28,553 nucleotides of DNA, from positions 1 to 28,553 of the forward strand of contig CAAGCY010000009.1 of NCBI GenBank assembly GCA_900768465.1, in the 5' to 3' direction. The translations under genes were made by a program, and so were the position numbers. Positions 7,873-13,484 of the stretch are shown here, piece after piece. Every line of letters begins with the position of its first letter. The first letter of the stretch is position 1. The DNA is from Alphaproteobacteria bacterium. GTDB taxonomy: Bacteria > Pseudomonadota > Alphaproteobacteria > CAAGCB01 > CAG-977. A model generated the notes under the pieces. It made no database searches, was not told where the DNA came from, and saw only the letters and a list, made by a program, of their open reading frames with translations.

Positions 7873-8996
7873 CACATCACCTCGATTTCAGCCTGCAAAG
7901 CGCCGGCGGCTTTGACCGCCTGCAAAATGGAAATCATATCGCGCGGTCCGACGCCCAAAGCGTTCAGCCCGTCCACCAATTCCTGCAAAGAAACGCCGGA
8001 TTTCAAGATGTTGAGCTTGTTTTCGGCTTGTTCGTCGACTTCGATGTCGGTGCGCGGAACGACAACCGTGTCGCCCGTTGTCGAAAACGGCGCGGGCTGG
8101 GATACTTGCGGGGTTTCCGTAATGCGGATGGTCAAATTGCCCTGCGCGATGGCAATCGGGTTGATGCGCACGTTTTCCCCGATGACGATGATGCCCGATT
8201 TTTCGTCGATGACGACGCGCGCCTGCTGGTCGGGCTGAACCCTCAGCTGTTCGATGTCGGTCAGGACTTGAATCAGCTTGTCTTGTTTCGTCGGCGGCAA
8301 TTCAAGGTTGACGGTCGCGGAGTCCAGCGTCGTCGCCGCGACGTTGCCCAAGTAGGAATTGATTGCCGCCGTAATGCGCGAAGCCGTTGTAAAGTCGGGG
8401 TTGCGCAGCGTGATTTTAATGGATTTTTGATTGGCGAAATCGAACGGAATTTCACGTTCGATGACCGCGCCGCTTGCAATTCTGCCCGTTGTCGGAACGC
8501 CTTTTGTAACCGACTGCGCGTCGCCCGATGCCGTAAAGCCGCCGATGGCGACGGGACCCTGCGCGATGGCATAGGCTTCGCCGTCCGCGCCCAGCAAAGG
8601 CGTTACCAGCAAAACGCCGCCCTGCAGGCTTTTCGCGTCGCCCAAAGCACTGACCGTAACGTCGATTTTCGTGCCTTGCCGCGCAAAGGCGGGCAGGTTG
8701 GCGGTAACCATGACGGCGGCGATGTTTTTGGATTTGATTTTGCCGTCGCGGGTGTTGACGCCCAAACGTTCCAACATGCCGATCAAGCTTTCTTCCGTAA
8801 ACACCATGGACGAAATGTTGTCCCCCGTGCCGTTCAATCCGACGACCAGCCCGTAGCCGATCAGCGGGTTGTCGCGCACGCCTTCGATGTCGGAAATGTC
8901 TTTGATGCGCGAATTGGCAAGCGATTGCCCCGCCGTCACCACGAAAATCAGCGCAAAAGCGACTGTTTTGAAGATGTTTTTGACCGTTTTTTTCAT
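7872..8996 (-). CDS. flgI: Flagellar P-ring protein FlgI
   Basis: The 374-residue protein begins with a signal peptide (KTVAFALIFVVTAGQSLA, cleavage near residue 27). It continues with the FlgI hallmarks RIKDISDIEGVRDNPLIGYG, VVGLNGTGD, and later GGVLLVTPLLGADGEAYAIAQG, ending LVDGLNALGVGPRDMISILQAVKAAGALQAEIEVM. FlgI polymerises in the periplasm around the rod as the P ring in the peptidoglycan layer. It is the usual length. GAGGCG precedes ATG 8996. It is the first gene of the minus-strand flagellar operon, driven by a sigma-54-type promoter about 40 bases upstream, and it lies divergent to fliX. Confidence 0.97.
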   Translation of the reverse strand: MKKTVKNIFKTVAFALIFVVTAGQSLANSRIKDISDIEGVRDNPLIGYGLVVGLNGTGDNISSMVFTEESLIGMLERLGVNTRDGKIKSKNIAAVMVTANLPAFARQGTKIDVTVSALGDAKSLQGGVLLVTPLLGADGEAYAIAQGPVAIGGFTASGDAQSVTKGVPTTGRIASGAVIEREIPFDFANQKSIKITLRNPDFTTASRITAAINSYLGNVAATTLDSATVNLELPPTKQDKLIQVLTDIEQLRVQPDQQARVVIDEKSGIIVIGENVRINPIAIAQGNLTIRITETPQVSQPAPFSTTGDTVVVPRTDIEVDEQAENKLNILKSGVSLQELVDGLNALGVGPRDMISILQAVKAAGALQAEIEVM

Positions 8997-9035
8997 TTCG
9001 CGCCTCGTTGAAAGCTAAAAAGACGCTTTTTTATA

Positions 9036-9052
9036 TGCGAAAACCGTGCCAA
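9036..9052 (-). promoter_or_regulatory. Sigma-54 (RpoN) -24/-12 promoter of the flgI operon
   Basis: Read on the minus strand the site is TTGGCACGGTTTTCGCA. It matches the sigma-54 consensus YTGGCACGrNNNTTGCW at every fixed position except one (C for the second T of TTGC). The essential GG (-24) and GC (-12) are present at the right distance. The -12 element ends about 40 bases from the flgI start codon, leaving a leader of about 25-30 bases. Sigma-54 control of middle and late flagellar genes is established in Caulobacter. Confidence 0.8.
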
Positions 9053-9104
9053 TTTTTAAAATCGGAAAACGGCGCAAAGAGCCGCAAAACAAAAAAATCG
9101 GGTA

Positions 9105-9117
9105 GGCAAAAAATGCC
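9105..9117. promoter_or_regulatory. Inverted repeat GGCA-N5-TGCC, candidate activator site
   Basis: The 13-base dyad GGCA-AAAAA-TGCC lies about 55-65 bases upstream of the sigma-54 promoter of flgI and about 63 bases before fliX. This is where an enhancer-binding activator such as FlbD would bind, and it could serve both divergent genes. I see only the dyad and its position; the binding protein is inferred. Confidence 0.3.
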
Positions 9118-9131
9118 CGCTTTTCAAAACG

Positions 9132-9146
9132 CTAAAAAGCTTTTAA
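9132..9146 (+). promoter_or_regulatory. CtrA-like box before fliX
   Basis: The sequence CTAA-AAAGCTT-TTAA has the CtrA layout TTAA-N7-TTAA with one mismatch in the first half. It also reads TTAA-N7-TTAG on the other strand. It is 34-48 bases upstream of the fliX start. In Caulobacter, class II flagellar genes including fliX are CtrA-controlled. In an AT-rich spacer such a match can occur by chance. Confidence 0.35.
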
Positions 9147-9179
9147 GATGAATCGAAACATAACGAGGAGAGGTTTTCC

Positions 9180-9614
9180 ATGAGTATGAAAGTCGGTTCG
9201 ACATCATCCGCAAAATCCGTCGGCTCCGCGCGCAAAACGGGCGGCGTGTCGTCGTCGGACGCAACGGGATTTTCCGCCCTGTTGGGGGAAGTCGAAGAAA
9301 CCTCCGCTCCGTCCGTCGCGGCAACGGCAAACGTCGGCGGGGTCGAAGCTTTGCTGGCGGCGCAGGCGGTCGGCGACGCTTTGCAGGACGACGGGCGCAA
9401 ACGCCGCGCGGTGGCGCGGGGCAACGACATCCTTGACAAGCTGGAGGATTTGCGCGCGGAACTGTTGACAAACGGGGTGTCGAAACAAAAGCTGATTGCT
9501 TTGGCGCAGGAATTGCGCGAACGCCGCGACGCGGGATTGGATGACGAACTGAACGCGATTTTGGACGAAATCGAGCTGCGCGCCGAAGTCGAACTGGCAA
9601 AATTGAATGTTTGA
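9180..9614 (+). CDS. fliX: Flagellar assembly regulator FliX
   Basis: The 144-residue protein has a disordered Ser/Ala/Gly-rich N-terminus and a conserved helical C-terminal half: DILDKLEDLRAELLTNGVSKQKLIALAQELRERRDAGLDDELNAILDEIELRAEVELAKLNV. The closing IELRAEVELAKL block is diagnostic for FliX. FliX is confined to alphaproteobacteria; in Caulobacter it couples early basal-body assembly to the sigma-54 activator FlbD. It is divergent from flgI, the classical arrangement. AGGAG lies 9 bases before ATG 9180; a second ATG at 9186 is possible. The 61-base gap to dksA has no terminator that I can see. Confidence 0.88.
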   Translation: MSMKVGSTSSAKSVGSARKTGGVSSSDATGFSALLGEVEETSAPSVAATANVGGVEALLAAQAVGDALQDDGRKRRAVARGNDILDKLEDLRAELLTNGVSKQKLIALAQELRERRDAGLDDELNAILDEIELRAEVELAKLNV

Positions 9615-9673
9615 CTTTCAAACCTTTTTGCGCCAGAATAAACCAACTTTTACAGCAAAAAGGGGATTTTTTG

Positions 9674-10090
9674 ATGACTGTGGAATTGCCCGAAGGTTAC
9701 CGTCCGTCCGCCGACGAACCGTTCATGAACGATATGCAAAAGGAATTCTTCCGCCGCAAACTGGTCGCGTGGCGCGAAGAATTGTTGCATGAATCCGCAG
9801 AAACGCTGGACAATCTGAAACAGGGCGGCATGACCGTTCCCGATATTTCCGACCGCGCTTCCGCCGAAGCCGACAAAGCGTTGGAACTGCGCACCCGCGA
9901 CAGAATGCGCAAAGTCATTTCCAAAATCGACGCCGCGCTTGACCGTATCGAGGACGGATCGTACGGCTATTGCGAAGAAACGGGCGAACCCATCGGATTG
10001 GAACGTTTGATTGCCCGCCCGATTGCCACCATGACAATCGAAGCGCAGGAACGCCACGAAAGAATGGAAAAAACCTATAACGACGAATAA
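9674..10090 (+). CDS. dksA: DksA-type RNA polymerase-binding transcription factor (single-cysteine form)
   Basis: The 138-residue protein has the DksA coiled coil with the tip motif D-x-x-D-x-A (D57, D60, A62 in VPDISDRASAE). It then has the globular end YGYCEETGEPIGLERLIARPIATMTIEAQERHE. DksA inserts into the RNA polymerase secondary channel and, with ppGpp, retunes rRNA and amino-acid promoters. Of the four zinc cysteines of E. coli DksA only C100 remains, which is usual in alphaproteobacteria. Longer in-frame reading to 9611 is possible, but ATG 9674 is preceded by AAAAGGGG and opens the usual short N-terminus. A terminator follows directly. Confidence 0.93.
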   Translation: MTVELPEGYRPSADEPFMNDMQKEFFRRKLVAWREELLHESAETLDNLKQGGMTVPDISDRASAEADKALELRTRDRMRKVISKIDAALDRIEDGSYGYCEETGEPIGLERLIARPIATMTIEAQERHERMEKTYNDE

Positions 10091-10112
10091 CCGTTCGTGT
10101 GTTGAATGAAAC

Positions 10113-10139
10113 AAGGCGGGTCTTTGCATCCGCCTTTTT
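10113..10139 (+). terminator. Rho-independent terminator after dksA
   Basis: The stem AAGGCGG / CCGCCTT (7 bp) with a 10-base loop is followed by TTTTT. It sits 23 bases after the dksA stop and before the maf start, which argues that maf begins at ATG 10156 and not at the upstream in-frame ATG 10099. Confidence 0.8.
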
Positions 10140-10155
10140 AGTGAAAGAAACCCAG

Positions 10156-10719
10156 ATGACAGCTTTGATTTTGGCGTCCGCGTCGCCCAGACGTTCCGCT
10201 TTACTGAAACAAATCGGCATTGTTCCCGATAAAATCGTTCCCGCCGACATTGACGAAACCGCTTTAAAGAACGAATTGCCCGCTTTTTACGCCGAACGCA
10301 TGGCGAAAACCAAAGCGGAAAAAATCGCGGCGGACGGCGCGTTCGTTTTGGCGGCGGATACGGTCGTCGCGTGCGGGCGCCGCATTTTGCCCAAAGCCGA
10401 AACCGACGACGAAGTGTCGGAATGTCTGGATTTGCTGTCGGGGCGCAGGCACGATGTTTACGGCGGCATTTGTCTGATAACGCCGCAAGGCAAAACGGTC
10501 GTGCGCCGCGTGAAAACGTCGGTCGTGTTCGCCCGTCTGTCCGACGAGCAAAAGGCGGCTTATGTCAAAAGCGGCGAAGGATTGGGCAAAGCGGGCGGCT
10601 ATGCGGTTCAAGGCATGGCGGCGATGTTCGTGCGCGAAATCATCGGGTCTTATTCCAACATTGTGGGGCTGAGCCTGTACGATACGGCGGCTTTGCTGCG
10701 CGGAAACGGATACCTTTGA
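10156..10719 (+). CDS. maf: Maf-family nucleoside triphosphate pyrophosphatase
   Basis: The 187-residue protein contains the Maf signatures: LILASASPRRSALLKQIGI at the N-terminus, AADTVV with the catalytic Asp at about residue 68, the LPKAETDDE block, and GKAGGYAVQG...IIGSYSNIVGLSLYDTAALL at the end. Maf proteins hydrolyse dTTP, UTP and modified nucleotides to the monophosphate plus pyrophosphate, guarding against mutagenic incorporation. The start is placed after the dksA terminator; the ribosome site (GTGAAAG region) is weak. Its TGA overlaps the ATG of the RNase gene (TGATG), so the two are translationally coupled. This maf - RNase - yacG order is typical of alphaproteobacteria. Confidence 0.93.
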   Translation: MTALILASASPRRSALLKQIGIVPDKIVPADIDETALKNELPAFYAERMAKTKAEKIAADGAFVLAADTVVACGRRILPKAETDDEVSECLDLLSGRRHDVYGGICLITPQGKTVVRRVKTSVVFARLSDEQKAAYVKSGEGLGKAGGYAVQGMAAMFVREIIGSYSNIVGLSLYDTAALLRGNGYL

Positions 10720-11795
10720 TGCGGCTGATTCATTCTTTGGGCGGACGCGATGAAATCTCCGCCGTTTTCGACGGCGATATTTTGCGCGACCTTTACATTG
10801 ATTTGCCGGACGCTCTTGCGCCCGAAACGATTTGCCGCGCCCGTGTTTTAAAGCCCGTGTCGGGCGGCTGGTTCGTTGCGGTCGGACACCGCTCCGCTTT
10901 TATGGAGCAGGCGAAAACCGCGCTGGATTGGGACGGCTTTCCCGTTGCGGTCGGCGAAGGAACGGGCGTGTTGGTGCAGGTGCGCCACGCCGCCGCCGAA
11001 GACAAAGATGTCAAAGTTTCCGCCGATGTTACTCTGGCGGGCGACGCTTTGGTTTATACGCCGAACAGGCAGGGGATTGCTTTTTCCCGCGCTCTTTCCC
11101 CGTCGGCGAAAGAACGGCTGGGCAAAGTGTTTTCCGATGTCGGCGATTCCGTTACGGTGCGCACGGCGGCGGATGGCAAAACAGTCGGCGAACTGACGGA
11201 AGAACTGAAATCTCTGCGCGCGCTGTGGAACGCCGTTTTGGCTCAGACGGGCGATGTTTTGTGGGAACCCGAAGCGGCTGTTTTCCGTGTCGCGCAGGAA
11301 TACGCTTCCGTTTTGACCGAAGTTGCGACCGACAGCGCTCAAACGGCTTTGCGGCTGAAAACCGTGTTTCCGAAAACCGATCTGGTTTTAAGCGGTCTGC
11401 GCGAACGTGAAGCTTTGCCGCAAGTCATCGAGGAAGCTTTGGCGGCGCGCACGGATTTGCCGTGCGGCGGATCGCTGATTGTTGAACAAACGGCGGCGGC
11501 CGTGTGCTTTGACGTAAACGCGGGCGGAGCGGCTTGGGGCGAAGCGAACGAACAGGCGGTTTGTGAAATCGCCCGCCAAATCAAAATCAAAGGCTTGAGC
11601 GGGCAGATGATTGTCGACTTTGCGGGCAAAAAGGACAAAGCCGTTATTGCCGCTTTGGGCAAAAAGCTGGAAAAACTGGATGCTTCCCTGCGGATTGCGG
11701 GGGTGTCGAACTTGGGATTGCTGGAAATGACAAAACGGCGGGGGCGCGCCTGCCTGCAGGATGTGTGGAGGAATCATGAAAACGCCGACGATTAA
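10719..11795 (+). CDS. Short ribonuclease E/G family protein
   Basis: The 358-residue protein matches the catalytic part of RNase E/G. It has a compact S1-like N-terminal segment, then a DNase I-like core. Metal ligands are seen as FDVN (D265, after LPCGGSLIVEQTAAAVC) and IVDF (D300, after EIARQIKIKGLSGQM). The end EMTKRRGRACLQDVW lines up with the region just before the zinc-link CPxC of RNase E, which is absent here, as is the small domain and the degradosome scaffold. It probably acts in RNA processing, but the missing zinc link implies a different oligomer from E. coli RNase E. ATG 10719 overlaps the maf stop; its own end overlaps yacG by 20 bases. Confidence 0.85.
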   Translation: MRLIHSLGGRDEISAVFDGDILRDLYIDLPDALAPETICRARVLKPVSGGWFVAVGHRSAFMEQAKTALDWDGFPVAVGEGTGVLVQVRHAAAEDKDVKVSADVTLAGDALVYTPNRQGIAFSRALSPSAKERLGKVFSDVGDSVTVRTAADGKTVGELTEELKSLRALWNAVLAQTGDVLWEPEAAVFRVAQEYASVLTEVATDSAQTALRLKTVFPKTDLVLSGLREREALPQVIEEALAARTDLPCGGSLIVEQTAAAVCFDVNAGGAAWGEANEQAVCEIARQIKIKGLSGQMIVDFAGKKDKAVIAALGKKLEKLDASLRIAGVSNLGLLEMTKRRGRACLQDVWRNHENADD

Positions 11796-11994
11796 AGATT
11801 TAAAGCTGGATATGCCGACCGTTGACGGTAAAGTCAAATGCCCGATTTGCGGCAAGCCGTCGCAAAAACCGTACACGCCGTTTTGTTCCAAACGGTGCGC
11901 GGACATCGACTTGAACCGCTGGCTGACGGGCGGCTATGTCATCCATACGGACGAAGAACCCGACGACGAAACGCCGCAAAACGCGGATGAATGA
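11776..11994 (+). CDS. yacG: YacG-type zinc-finger protein (DNA gyrase inhibitor family)
   Basis: The 72-residue protein has the four-cysteine finger CPICGKPSQKPYTPFCSKRC and the following LNRWLTGGYVI, the YacG signature, then an acidic tail. In E. coli YacG binds GyrB and inhibits gyrase. GTGGAGG at 6 bases before ATG 11776 sets this start over the upstream in-frame ATG at 11761. It overlaps the RNase gene end by 20 bases, so it belongs to the maf - RNase - yacG operon. Confidence 0.92.
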   Translation: MKTPTIKDLKLDMPTVDGKVKCPICGKPSQKPYTPFCSKRCADIDLNRWLTGGYVIHTDEEPDDETPQNADE

Positions 11995-12013
11995 TTTTTT
12001 TGCAAAAAAGGTG

Positions 12014-12042
12014 TGGACAAGCAAGTCTTTATCGGTTATAAG
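12014..12042 (+). promoter_or_regulatory. Promoter of tRNA-Phe
   Basis: TGGACA (12014-12019) and TATAAG (12037-12042) are separated by exactly 17 bases, each one base from consensus. The tRNA 5' end lies 15 bases after the -10 element. Confidence 0.7.
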
Positions 12043-12057
12043 TCTGTTTTGTAAGGC

Positions 12058-12133
12058 GCCTGGGTAGCTCAGTTGGTAGAGCAGGGGACTGAAAATCCCC
12101 GTGTCGGCGGTTCGATCCCGTCCCCAGGCACCA
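12058..12133 (+). tRNA. tRNA-Phe (GAA)
   Basis: A 76-base cloverleaf: acceptor GCCTGGG pairs with CCCAGGC, D arm GCTC-AGTTGGTA-GAGC, anticodon arm GGGGA-CTGAAAA-TCCCC giving anticodon GAA, T arm with TTCGATC loop, discriminator A, and encoded CCA at 12131-12133. It ends the maf/yacG neighbourhood, its usual alphaproteobacterial place, and is followed by a terminator. Confidence 0.97.
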
Positions 12134-12137
12134 TTTT

Positions 12138-12166
12138 AAAAAAGCTCCGATTTTCGGGGCTTTTTT
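12138..12166 (+). terminator. Terminator after tRNA-Phe
   Basis: A 13-bp stem (AAAAAAGCTCCGA against TCGGGGCTTTTTT, one G-T pair) with a three-base loop and six T residues follows five bases after the CCA end. Confidence 0.8.
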
Positions 12167-12179
12167 CGATTCTGCGGCA

Positions 12180-12312
12180 AATTAAAAATATACAGCCAAT
12201 CCCGCAACCGTTTTATCCGAACGGGAATGTTCGTATTTCGCTCGGTAAAAATAATACTGAAAACGAGATAGAAGCTATTGCTGTTGCACTGAAGAAGATT
12301 CTATTAGATTGA
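12180..12312 (+). pseudogene. Remnant of the 3' end of a cysteine desulfurase-like (fold-type I PLP) gene
   Basis: The frame ending at TGA 12310-12312 encodes PFYPNGNVRISLGKNNTE, then NEIEAIAVALKKILLD. This resembles the closing segment of cysteine desulfurases and related aminotransferases (x-R-I/F-S-x-G-x-x-x-T-E-x-E-I). No start, catalytic lysine or upstream body exists: the frame runs back into the tRNA-Phe terminator. Its codons are more AT-rich than the neighbouring genes. I read it as the residue of a deleted or imported gene beside the tRNA. HisC-like origin is also possible. Confidence 0.4.
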
Positions 12313-12407
12313 TCATAAATGTTGACATTTAAGTTTTTTTCTCAACAGGTGCTGTGATTGTTTTCGTTGATAAAAATTCGGATTATTATTCAGTCTCAGA
12401 TTTCTAC
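12313..12407. other. AT-rich spacer with no gene
   Basis: Stops occur in all frames and no convincing ribosome site precedes a long frame. The segment is far more AT-rich than the flanking genes. I see nothing assignable in it apart from its link to the remnant before it and the CCA-ended segment after it. Confidence 0.4.
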
Positions 12408-12625
12408 GGGGTTGCGCTGAGATGTCGTACAATATATTATTATCGCATTGATGAATAATGTATCAAGTTAAGGAGGAGGCAAATTTTTAGAAAAATCTTG
12501 ACCGGAGGTATGTGATATTGGTATCATCGCACTACCGACTTTTGGTACAGGTTGGTGGTACATCTGATGGTTTGGTTAACCGATTGAAGAGATTCGCTTT
12601 TCGGTGTTTCCCCTCAGCTCCACCA
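12408..12625 (+). ncRNA. Candidate structured RNA with tmRNA-like ends
   Basis: The segment begins GGGGTTG and ends CAGCTCC-A-CCA; the two heptamers can pair over all seven positions, with a G3-U70 pair as in tRNA-Ala and tmRNA. The 3' end CAGCTCCACCA is the same as in E. coli tmRNA, and a strong terminator follows three bases later. CTGAGATGTCG after the 5' stem loosely resembles the tmRNA D-loop block. Against it: I find no T stem, no recognisable tag frame, and alphaproteobacterial tmRNA is normally a permuted two-piece RNA. It may instead be a decayed or duplicated tmRNA end left by an integrated element. Confidence 0.2.
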
Positions 12626-12627
12626 TA

Positions 12628-12653
12628 AAAAGCCGCAGAAATCTGCGGCTTTT
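12628..12653 (+). terminator. Rho-independent terminator
   Basis: An 11-bp perfect stem AAAAGCCGCAG / CTGCGGCTTTT with an AAAT loop follows the CCA-ended segment. Its position supports a transcript arriving from the left although no intact gene is there. Confidence 0.75.
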
Positions 12654-12734
12654 ATCGTTTTCAGGGCGAAATTCTCCAATTAGTCGTTTTTCATTTTTTG
12701 ACGGAGATTGCTAATCTTGTTTATTGAAAAGAAA

Positions 12735-12989
12735 TCAGCAGTCCTCTTCGTCCCACTCTTCATAAGCGTCGGCGTCAACGGAGGCCGGCGTGCCGTTATG
12801 GCGCATACTTTCCGCCATAAAGAAGCCTGCCGCCAATCCCTCGTCAAATCCCTCATCATATCGGTCACGGGGAGATACCCCGTTTCTATGCGGCGGATAA
12901 TGCGGCTTCGGCTTTCGGGGTTTCGGGCGCAGGAACTTTGTCAGGAAAAAAAGCCGTAATCGCAAAAGCGACGATTGATCCGGCGACAT
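12735..12989 (-). CDS. Small acidic hypothetical protein (uncertain)
   Basis: This frame gives 84 residues with a basic Pro-rich start (RPKPRKPKPHYPPHRNG) and an acidic end (RYDEGFDEGLAAGFFMAES, then DADAYEEWDEEDC). The regular DEG/GF pattern looks protein-like and not like a random frame. However, its ATG lies 104 bases inside the upstream small membrane-protein gene, and I see no good ribosome site. A shorter start after 12886 would remove the overlap; an alternative GTG frame at 12868 (62 residues) also exists. No function can be assigned. Confidence 0.3.
   Translation of the reverse strand: MSPDQSSLLRLRLFFLTKFLRPKPRKPKPHYPPHRNGVSPRDRYDEGFDEGLAAGFFMAESMRHNGTPASVDADAYEEWDEEDC
12867..12883. 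repeat. Short inverted repeat ACGGGG-N5-CCCCGT
   Basis: A six-base perfect dyad with loop AGATA sits just after the stop of the small membrane-protein gene (12886). It lacks a T run, so it is not a clear terminator; it could be an attenuating hairpin or operator. Confidence 0.35.
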
Positions 12990-13104
12990 TGCCGTCTTTA
13001 ACGCCGCAATAAAAGCTGAATCCGAAGAAAAAGATAAAAGGCAACAAACAGCCCGATCCGAATTTCGGACGGTTTTCTGTGTCGGAAGCGTTTTTATCGG
13101 TCAT
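12886..13104 (-). CDS. Small membrane protein of unknown function
   Basis: ATG 13104 is preceded by AAAGGA at good distance and opens a 72-residue protein. Residues 1-15 are polar (MTDKNASDTENRPKFG). Residues about 17-32 (CLLPFIFFFGFSFYCG) are strongly hydrophobic, a second weaker hydrophobic stretch follows (AGSIVAFAITAFF), and the end is Pro/Ala/Glu-rich. This suggests a two-segment inner-membrane protein. I do not recognise a family. It lies 79 bases past the terminator that serves tRNA-Gly. Confidence 0.55.
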   Translation of the reverse strand: MTDKNASDTENRPKFGSGCLLPFIFFFGFSFYCGVKDGNVAGSIVAFAITAFFPDKVPAPETPKAEAALSAA

Positions 13105-13183
13105 GGTTTTTCCTTTCGCGATTATTCTGACGCGTTCACGACAATTTGACAATACGGGTTCAAGCCCCTTGCTTACCTCCAAT

Positions 13184-13214
13184 AAAAAAACCGTCCTACT
13201 GGACGGTTTTTTTT
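13184..13214 (-). terminator. Terminator after tRNA-Gly (bidirectional form)
   Basis: The stem AAAAAAACCGTCC / GGACGGTTTTTTT with loop TACT has T runs on both strands. On the minus strand it lies directly after the CCA end of tRNA-Gly. Confidence 0.85.
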
Positions 13215-13215
13215 A

Positions 13216-13290
13216 TGGAGCGGGCGAAGGGATTTGAACCCTCGACATCAACCTTGGCAAGGTTGCGCTCTACCCCTGAGCTACACCCGC
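13216..13290 (-). tRNA. tRNA-Gly (GCC)
   Basis: Read on the minus strand, acceptor GCGGGTG pairs with CGCCCGC (one G-T), the D arm contains GCTC-AGGGGTA-GAGC, the anticodon arm CAACC-TTGCCAA-GGTTG gives GCC, the T loop is TTCAAAT, the discriminator is T and CCA is encoded at 13218-13216. Length is 75 bases. Confidence 0.97.
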
Positions 13291-13312
13291 GCTCTCATCT
13301 TGAACAAGGGGT

Positions 13313-13340
13313 AGTATATAGAATTGTTTTTGTTTTGCAA
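13313..13340 (-). promoter_or_regulatory. Promoter of tRNA-Gly
   Basis: On the minus strand TTGCAA (13340-13335) and TATACT (13318-13313) are separated by 16 bases. The -10 element ends 22 bases before the tRNA 5' end and is followed by a C-rich stretch. Confidence 0.65.
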
Positions 13341-13423
13341 GACTTTTTTTTCATGTTTTTTCAATTTTTTTTATTTTCATATTTTTCAACGGGTTAGGAA
13401 GTGATGATTGTTGAAAAACATCG

Positions 13424-13452
13424 TTTAAATTTCCCCCGTTTTCGGGTATGAT
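13424..13452 (+). promoter_or_regulatory. Weak candidate promoter of the CnoX-like gene
   Basis: TATGAT at 13447-13452 is a good -10; TTTAAA at 13424-13429 is a poor -35 with 17-base spacing. The predicted start is about 25 bases before ATG 13485. Confidence 0.35.
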
Positions 13453-13484
13453 ACAAAAAATATTTTGAATCGAAAGGAATGTCT

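Noticed and set aside
11995..12009. TTTTTTGCAAAAAA as terminator of yacG
   Set aside because: The palindrome has no GC-rich stem or loop; transcripts more likely run through to the tRNA-Phe terminator.
12073..12312. Single 79-residue protein across tRNA-Phe and downstream
   Set aside because: The first part is tRNA and terminator sequence; only the last third resembles a protein, so it is listed as a remnant.
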